A DNA stretch of 64,000 bases from Bradyrhizobium sp. 1(2017) (lineage in GTDB: Bacteria; Pseudomonadota; Alphaproteobacteria; Rhizobiales; Xanthobacteraceae). The notes under the pieces are model-generated. The model did no database searches. It worked only from the letters and a program-made list of their open reading frames with translations, and was not told where the DNA came from. Below, piece by piece: positions 59,506-64,000 of the stretch (position 1 is its first letter; the number at the start of each line of letters is the position of its first letter). A program made the translations under genes and the position numbers. The stretch is from contig NZ_CP050022.2 in the NCBI RefSeq assembly GCF_011602485.2, positions 4,174,001-4,238,000 of the forward strand, given 5' to 3'.

Positions 59506-60204
59506 TTACTTCTTGCTGGCGGCGTAGCGCGCCTTGGTTTCGGCGTTCATGGGATAGAGGCCCGGCAGCACCGCGCCGTTGTTCACCTCGTTGACGATCC
59601 AGGCTTCCATGCGTTCCTGCTCGACGCCCTCGTTGAGCACGTGATCGAGCATTGCCTGCGGGATCAGCACGCAGCCGTCCTGGTCGGCGACGACGATGTC
59701 GTTCGGGAATACGGCGACGCCGCCGCAGCCGATCGGCTCGCCCCAGCCGACAAAGGTCAGGCCCGCGACCGAAGGCGGCGCGGCATAGCCGTCGCACCAG
59801 ACCGGCAAATTGGTGCCGAGCACGCCCTCGACGTCACGCACGACGCCGTCAGTGACGAGCGCCGTCACGCCCCGCTTGACCATGCGCGCGCAGAGAATGT
59901 CGCCGAAGATGCCGGCATCGGTGATGCCCATGGCGTCGACCACGGCGATGCAGCCATCGGGCATCGCCTCGATCGCGGTGCGGGTCGAGATCGGCGACGA
60001 CCAGGATTCCGGCGTCGCCAGATCCTCGCGCGCCGGCACGAAACGCAGCGTGAAGGCCGGGCCAACCAGCCGCGGCAGTCCCGGGCGCAGCGGACGCGCG
60101 CCGCGCATCCACACGTTGCGCAGGCCCTTCTTCAGCAGGACCGTGGTGATGGTGGCGGTGGTGATGCCGGCGAGGGTCTTGCGGGCTTCGGGGGACAGCG
60201 ACAT
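59506..60204 (-). CDS. RraA family protein (aldolase-like)
   Basis: The product has 232 residues. Met 60204 begins MSLSPEARKTLAGITTATIT. The motif GDILCARMVKRGVTALVTDG followed by VVRD is the G-x20-R-D signature of 4-hydroxy-4-methyl-2-oxoglutarate aldolase/oxaloacetate decarboxylase relatives of RraA. Enzymes of this type cleave oxo-acids using a divalent metal. The cupin partner suggests a catabolic unit. True RNase E inhibition is unlikely for this longer form. Confidence 0.8.
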   Translation of the reverse strand: MSLSPEARKTLAGITTATITTVLLKKGLRNVWMRGARPLRPGLPRLVGPAFTLRFVPAREDLATPESWSSPISTRTAIEAMPDGCIAVVDAMGITDAGIFGDILCARMVKRGVTALVTDGVVRDVEGVLGTNLPVWCDGYAAPPSVAGLTFVGWGEPIGCGGVAVFPNDIVVADQDGCVLIPQAMLDHVLNEGVEQERMEAWIVNEVNNGAVLPGLYPMNAETKARYAASKK

Positions 60205-60463
60205 GGAAACAGACGAGCTCCGGATGGGCGGGAAAGAACGCGCGCATCTTGCGAGCCGCAGCCCTTGCGTCAAGGGCCAAGAGCCCACCAATAACGCAGG
60301 GCGGCTGAGCCGTTATGCGACGCGATAACAAGGCTTTATCGCGCCCCCTTGCATTAATTTATTGGACTTGCGGGCGCATTTACGCGAAGCAGGACGAAGC
60401 GGAACTCTCACGCCGAGGGCCGCATTCCTCCGAAGCCCGATTTCGACAGCTCCTCGACAGCTC

Positions 60464-61195
60464 ATGGCCGCGACGCTTCCCCCGCCCCGCCTTCTGCCCA
60501 GTGGCGACAGCGCCGTCACGGTCGAGTTCAGCCGCACCATCGACGACGATGCCAACCAGCGCGTGCTGGCGCTCGACAAGGCGCTGGCCGCAAGCTCCAT
60601 CGACGGCATCACCGAGACCGTGCCGACCTATCGTTCGCTGCTGGTGCATTACGATCCCGGCAAGATCGGCTTCGAGGCGCTCGGCGACAAGCTGCTCGCG
60701 CTCGCCGGCCGGCCGCTGCCGCCAGCGACGAAGGCGCGCCGCTGGCTCATTCCCGTCGCCTATGGCGGCGAGCACGGCATCGATCTGGAGGACGTCGCCA
60801 AGGCGCTCGGCACCACGCCCGACGACATCGTCGCCCGTCACGCCGGCGGCGACTACAAGGTCGCCATGATCGGATTCACGCCGGGCTGGTCCTATCTCAG
60901 CGGCCTCGACAAATTCCTGCACATGTCGCGGCGGCAAAACCCGCGGCTGCTGACGCCCGCCGGCACCATCTCGATCGGCGGCGTCCAGGCGGGCATCCAA
61001 TGCCTGGCCGCGCCGAGCGGCTGGCACCTTCTGGGCCGCACGCCCGTCAGAACCTATCAGCTCCATCGCAATCCCACCTTCCTCACCGAACCCGGCGACC
61101 GCGTGACGTTCTTCGCCATCGACCACACGACATTCGATGAACTGGACCGCGCTGCCGAAGCCGGCGAGATCATCGCCGAGCAGGTGAACGCATGA
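60464..61195 (+). CDS. pxpB: 5-oxoprolinase subunit PxpB
   Basis: The product has 243 residues (also called KipI or allophanate hydrolase subunit 1-like). It begins MAATLPPPRLLPSGDSAVTV. Family segments are AMIGFTPGWSYLSGLDKFLH and RLLTPAGTISIGGVQAGIQC. With PxpA and PxpC it hydrolyses 5-oxoproline to glutamate using ATP. It overlaps pxpC by ATGA. Met 60464 is chosen over an upstream Met at 60362, which lacks family sequence. Confidence 0.9.
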   Translation: MAATLPPPRLLPSGDSAVTVEFSRTIDDDANQRVLALDKALAASSIDGITETVPTYRSLLVHYDPGKIGFEALGDKLLALAGRPLPPATKARRWLIPVAYGGEHGIDLEDVAKALGTTPDDIVARHAGGDYKVAMIGFTPGWSYLSGLDKFLHMSRRQNPRLLTPAGTISIGGVQAGIQCLAAPSGWHLLGRTPVRTYQLHRNPTFLTEPGDRVTFFAIDHTTFDELDRAAEAGEIIAEQVNA

Positions 61196-62229
61196 GCCGG
61201 CTCGTCGTCGCCAGCATTGGACCGGCAAGCTCCGTCCAGGATGGCGGCCGCCTCGGCGCGCAGCGCTACGGCTTGACGGTGAGCGGGGCGATGGACCGGC
61301 TGTCGCTGGCTGCGGCAAACACGCTGGTCGGCAACGAAGCGTTCGCGGCTGCCGTCGAGATCGGCCCGTTCGGCGCGTCCTTCACCGCGCGTGACGGCGC
61401 CGTGCGCGTCGCGATGTCAGGCGCTCCGCGCAACGCGGACGTCGCCGGAAGCCCGGTCGCGATGGACACGTCGGTGACGCTGAAGGACGGCGAGACGCTG
61501 ACGCTGGGCTTTGCCCGCGGCGGCGCCTTCACCTATCTGGCGATCGAAGGGACTATCCGCGGCGAGCCGGTGTTCGGCAGTCTCGCAGTCAATGCGCGCG
61601 CGGGTCTCGGCAGCCCCTACCCGCGCCCGCTCCAGGCCGGCGACGAGTTCAGCGTCGATGCCGCCAGCGGCGCGCCGGAGTTGCGCATCGAATTGCCGAA
61701 GCCGGTGAGCGGCCCGATCCGCGTGCTGCTGGGGCCGCAGGACGACGAGTTCGACGACGAAAACAAGGCGCTGTTCCTGGACAGCGAGTGGAAGATCTCG
61801 GCGACCTCCGACCGCATGGGCTACCGGCTCGAAGGTCCCGCGATCAAGCATCTGCACGGCCACAACATCGTCTCCGACGGCACCGTCAACGGCAGCATCC
61901 AGGTGCCCGGCAACGGCTCGCCGATCGCGCTGATGATGGATCGCGGCACGTCCGGCGGCTATCCGAAGATCGCAACCGTCATCACGGCGGATGTCGGCCG
62001 TCTCGCGCAGACCTCGGCGGGAACGGCGTTCCGCTTCAAGGCCGTCAGCATGGCCGAGGCGCAAGACGAAGCGCGCAAATTCGCGCAAGCGATCCGGACC
62101 CTGCCCGATCGCCTGCGTTCATCAGATACCGTCGCGCTCAACGTCGAGGCGCTCAGCGATGCCAATGTTGCGGGCTACGCCGTGAGCGCCGTCGACGCCG
62201 GGACGTGGCAGGTCGCGGCGGAACCGTAA
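61192..62229 (+). CDS. pxpC: 5-oxoprolinase subunit PxpC
   Basis: The product has 345 residues (KipA/allophanate hydrolase subunit 2-like). SSVQDGGRLGAQRYGLTVSG near the start, GAMDRLSLAAANTLVGNEA, then GNGSPIALMMDRGTSGGYPK (family TGGY region) identify it. It partners with PxpB. Start overlaps pxpB, and pxpA follows after 30 bp. Confidence 0.9.
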   Translation: MSRLVVASIGPASSVQDGGRLGAQRYGLTVSGAMDRLSLAAANTLVGNEAFAAAVEIGPFGASFTARDGAVRVAMSGAPRNADVAGSPVAMDTSVTLKDGETLTLGFARGGAFTYLAIEGTIRGEPVFGSLAVNARAGLGSPYPRPLQAGDEFSVDAASGAPELRIELPKPVSGPIRVLLGPQDDEFDDENKALFLDSEWKISATSDRMGYRLEGPAIKHLHGHNIVSDGTVNGSIQVPGNGSPIALMMDRGTSGGYPKIATVITADVGRLAQTSAGTAFRFKAVSMAEAQDEARKFAQAIRTLPDRLRSSDTVALNVEALSDANVAGYAVSAVDAGTWQVAAEP

Positions 62230-62259
62230 ACGGCAACAAGACCAGAGGCGGAGAGCACC

Positions 62260-63027
62260 ATGAAGACAGTCGATCTCAATTGCGATCTCGGCGAGGGATT
62301 TGGCGCGTGGGAGATGGGCAACGACGCGGCGATGATCGAGCTGGCGAGTTCGGTGAATGTCGCCTGCGGCTTCCATGCCGGCGATCCCGACATCATGCGC
62401 CGGACGGTCGAGCTGGCGAAGGCGCGCGGCGTCTCGGTCGGCGCACACCCCGGATATCGCGATTTGCACGGCTTCGGCCGGCATCCGATCGCGGGGCTGA
62501 AAGCCTCCGAGATCGAGAACCTCGTCGCCTACCAGATCGGCGCGTTGCAGGCGATCGCGACGGCGGCCGGCCACAAGGTCACGCATGTGAAGGCGCATGG
62601 CGCGCTCTCCAACGTCGCCTGCGAGGACGACATGACGGCGATGGCGATCGCCGCCGGCATCAAGGCGGTCGATCCCAGCCTGATCTTCGTCGTGCTCGCC
62701 AACTCGAAGCTGGTGAAGGCCGGCGAAGCCGCCAATCTGCCGATGGTGCACGAGGTGTTCGCCGACCGCGCCTATGAGAACGACGGCAATCTGGTTTCGC
62801 GGAAGAAGCCCGGCGCGGTGCTGCACGATGCCAAGGCGATCGCCGATCGCGTGGTGCGCATGGTGCAGGACGGCGCAGTGGTGTCGGTGACGGGCAAGGT
62901 CATCAAGATGCGCACGGACACGGTGTGCATCCATGGCGACACGCCTGGCGCGGTCGACATCGCGCGCGGCTTGCGGCAGGCGTTGAAGGCTGCGGGGATC
63001 GAGGTGGCGCCGTTCAAGCGCGGGTGA
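62260..63027 (+). CDS. pxpA: 5-oxoprolinase subunit PxpA (LamB/YcsF)
   Basis: The product has 255 residues. [20 protein letters not shown] is the family start, followed by [43 protein letters not shown] and [20 protein letters not shown]. These carry the metal-binding Asp/His residues. A good ribosome binding site (GGAGA) precedes the ATG. It completes the pxpBCA operon. Confidence 0.95.
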   Translation: MKTVDLNCDLGEGFGAWEMGNDAAMIELASSVNVACGFHAGDPDIMRRTVELAKARGVSVGAHPGYRDLHGFGRHPIAGLKASEIENLVAYQIGALQAIATAAGHKVTHVKAHGALSNVACEDDMTAMAIAAGIKAVDPSLIFVVLANSKLVKAGEAANLPMVHEVFADRAYENDGNLVSRKKPGAVLHDAKAIADRVVRMVQDGAVVSVTGKVIKMRTDTVCIHGDTPGAVDIARGLRQALKAAGIEVAPFKRG

Positions 63028-63041
63028 GGCAGACTCGGTGC

Positions 63042-63135
63042 CGTAGGGTGGGCAAAGCGAAGCGTGCCCACCACGTCGATCTCGTATGTCGAGGGGACGG
63101 TGGGCACGGCGCTGCGCGCCTTTGCCCACCCTACG
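63042..63135. repeat. Intergenic inverted-repeat element
   Basis: CGTAGGGTGGGCAAAGCG (from 63042) and the inverted TTTGCCCACCCTACG (63121-63135) bracket a second pair, GCGTGCCCACC and GGTGGGCACGGC. This nested palindrome is a known type of dispersed element in Bradyrhizobium and Rhodopseudomonas. Confidence 0.75.
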
Positions 63136-63151
63136 AGAGCAGCGAAGCTCG

Positions 63152-63304
63152 TTAGAACGGATGCACCGACAGCGTGCCGAACACGATCGCCGCGATGACG
63201 GCAAAGGCGCTGTACATCGCGACATGGTGCATGCTCGCCCCGGTCCGACGCGAGAGCGAGCGCGCGTAGAAATGCAGCCTGGCTTCCGCCGATAGTTCGC
63301 GCAT
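63152..63304 (-). CDS. Small membrane protein (50 residues)
   Basis: The product is read from 63304: MRELSAEARLHFYARSLSRR, a Met/His-rich turn (ASMHHVAMYS) and one transmembrane helix (AFAVIAAIVFGTLSV), ending HPF. GGAGATCGACC lies before the start. Short proteins of this form are found in Bradyrhizobium genomes. It probably sits in the inner membrane with its basic N-terminus inside. Function unknown. Confidence 0.5.
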   Translation of the reverse strand: MRELSAEARLHFYARSLSRRTGASMHHVAMYSAFAVIAAIVFGTLSVHPF

Positions 63305-63521
63305 GGTCGATCTCCAACGCCCCATTTGCGGGATTATGAAGGATCAACCAGGGCGGGAGGCAAGATAGCGGCGGAAAAAGCGATGAGGGTTCTCTGGAAA
63401 CCCGGCATCGCGGTCACAAATTCTCCTCACCCCCGGGTTCCGAGAATCCTATTCGTTAAGATCCGAGCCAGTTGGAACCGGCCCGGATGACGATGGGATG
63501 ACAGCCCGACTCCAGCGCGCC

Positions 63522-64000
63522 TTAGTAGACGTCGGCCTGGAAGCGGCCGGACTTTTTGAGCTCGGCGACGAAGCTGACGGCCTCATCGGTCGAACGCGCG
63601 CCGAACTGGGCGACGATATCCACCAGCGCGCGCTCGACGTCCTTGGCCATGCGCTTGGCATCGCCGCAGATGTAGAGATGCGCGCCTTCGGCAAGCCAGG
63701 TCCAGACCTCGCGGCCGACCTCCCGCATGCGGTCCTGCACATAGAACTTCTTCTCGCCGTCGCGCGACCAGGCCAGCGACATGCGCGTGAGCAGGCCCGA
63801 CGTCTTCATCGCGTTGAGCTCCTCCTGGTAGAAGAAGTCGCAATCGCTGCGCTGGTGGCCGAAGAACAGCCAGTTCTTGCCGGGCGCGCCGGTGGCCTTG
63901 CGGTCGAGCAGGAAGGCGCGGAACGGCGCAATGCCGGTGCCTGGCCCGATCATGATGACCGGCGTCTTCGGATCCTGCGGCAGGCCGAAGCCGTGTGCTT
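63522..64000 (-). CDS. CysJ/P450-reductase-like flavoprotein, C-terminal part
   Basis: The frame is open to the window edge and continues beyond it; 159 codons are seen. HGFGLPQDPKTPVIMIGPGT followed by GIAPFRAFLLDR is the NADP-binding start of ferredoxin-reductase-type domains. FGHQRSDCDFFYQEEL, then YICGDAKRMAKDVERALVDI and the aromatic C-terminal end (FQADVY) match sulfite reductase flavoprotein/CysJ-like proteins. The FAD and any flavodoxin domains lie outside the window. Confidence 0.85.
   Translation of the reverse strand, partial: AHGFGLPQDPKTPVIMIGPGTGIAPFRAFLLDRKATGAPGKNWLFFGHQRSDCDFFYQEELNAMKTSGLLTRMSLAWSRDGEKKFYVQDRMREVGREVWTWLAEGAHLYICGDAKRMAKDVERALVDIVAQFGARSTDEAVSFVAELKKSGRFQADVY

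Noticed and set aside
1..64000. CRISPR arrays and complete insertion sequences
   Set aside because: No regularly spaced direct repeats and no intact transposase frames were seen.

Overview
The window looks like chromosomal DNA of a Bradyrhizobium-type alphaproteobacterium. This is inferred from GC-rich coding sequence, many small secreted or hypothetical proteins of the kind found in that group, FixK2/FNR-type boxes (TTGA-N6-TCAA or -GCAA), an EcfG-type promoter, polyhydroxyalkanoate genes and Dpp/Mal-type ABC transporters. No database search was possible.

Layout. (1) 1-9.3 kb is an accessory, decaying region: small hypothetical and secreted genes, a tandem paralogue family with a degenerate third copy, several genes broken by single-base changes, a lone H-NS N-terminal domain, repeated GC-rich hairpins, a tRNA-Ser(UGA) and a broken tyrosine integrase beside it. 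(2) 9.3-23.7 kb is a carbon-storage and acetyl-CoA overflow locus: phasin, four alpha/beta hydrolase genes (one a double-domain fusion, one a DUF3141 protein with a Cys nucleophile), 3-oxoacid CoA-transferase A and B, a MaoC hydratase, and fabI-ackA-pta. Four perfect FixK/FNR boxes sit 55-80 bp upstream of its transcription units, so the locus is probably a low-oxygen regulon. (3) 23.9-28.7 kb holds small conserved genes, ilvD and a double VOC protein. (4) 28.9-33.3 kb is a compact RiPP cluster of the thiazole/oxazole-modified (TOMM) type: a precursor with 18 Cys in its last 61 residues, a fused E1-like/YcaO cyclodehydratase and a SagB-type dehydrogenase. This is the most novel item in the window. 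(5) 33.3-39.6 kb is a convergent six-gene operon: a TIM-barrel isomerase-like protein plus a complete dipeptide/oligopeptide-type ABC transporter. (6) 40-48.7 kb has a DUF1236 protein with an EcfG-type promoter, a GrlR-like protein, nadE, a PhaC-like hydrolase, pncA, glk, a stand-alone receiver protein and an LTXXQ-type periplasmic protein. (7) 49.1-54.6 kb is a sugar-type ABC transporter operon ending in a D-2-hydroxyacid dehydrogenase. (8) 54.8-64 kb carries secreted and hypothetical proteins, a PheC-like protein, a cupin, an RraA-family protein, the 5-oxoprolinase operon pxpBCA, three intergenic repeat elements and the start-truncated end of a flavodoxin-reductase-type protein.

How the genes work together. 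The CoA-transferase, MaoC, Pta, AckA and FabI enzymes, the phasin and the Cys-nucleophile hydrolases all handle acyl-CoA or PHA, and the shared boxes suggest induction when oxygen is low. The TOMM trio is enough in principle to install azoles on its precursor. It has no dedicated exporter, protease or immunity gene that I can name; the signal-peptide-like leader, the divergent VOC gene and the convergent peptide transporter are the nearest candidates for those roles.
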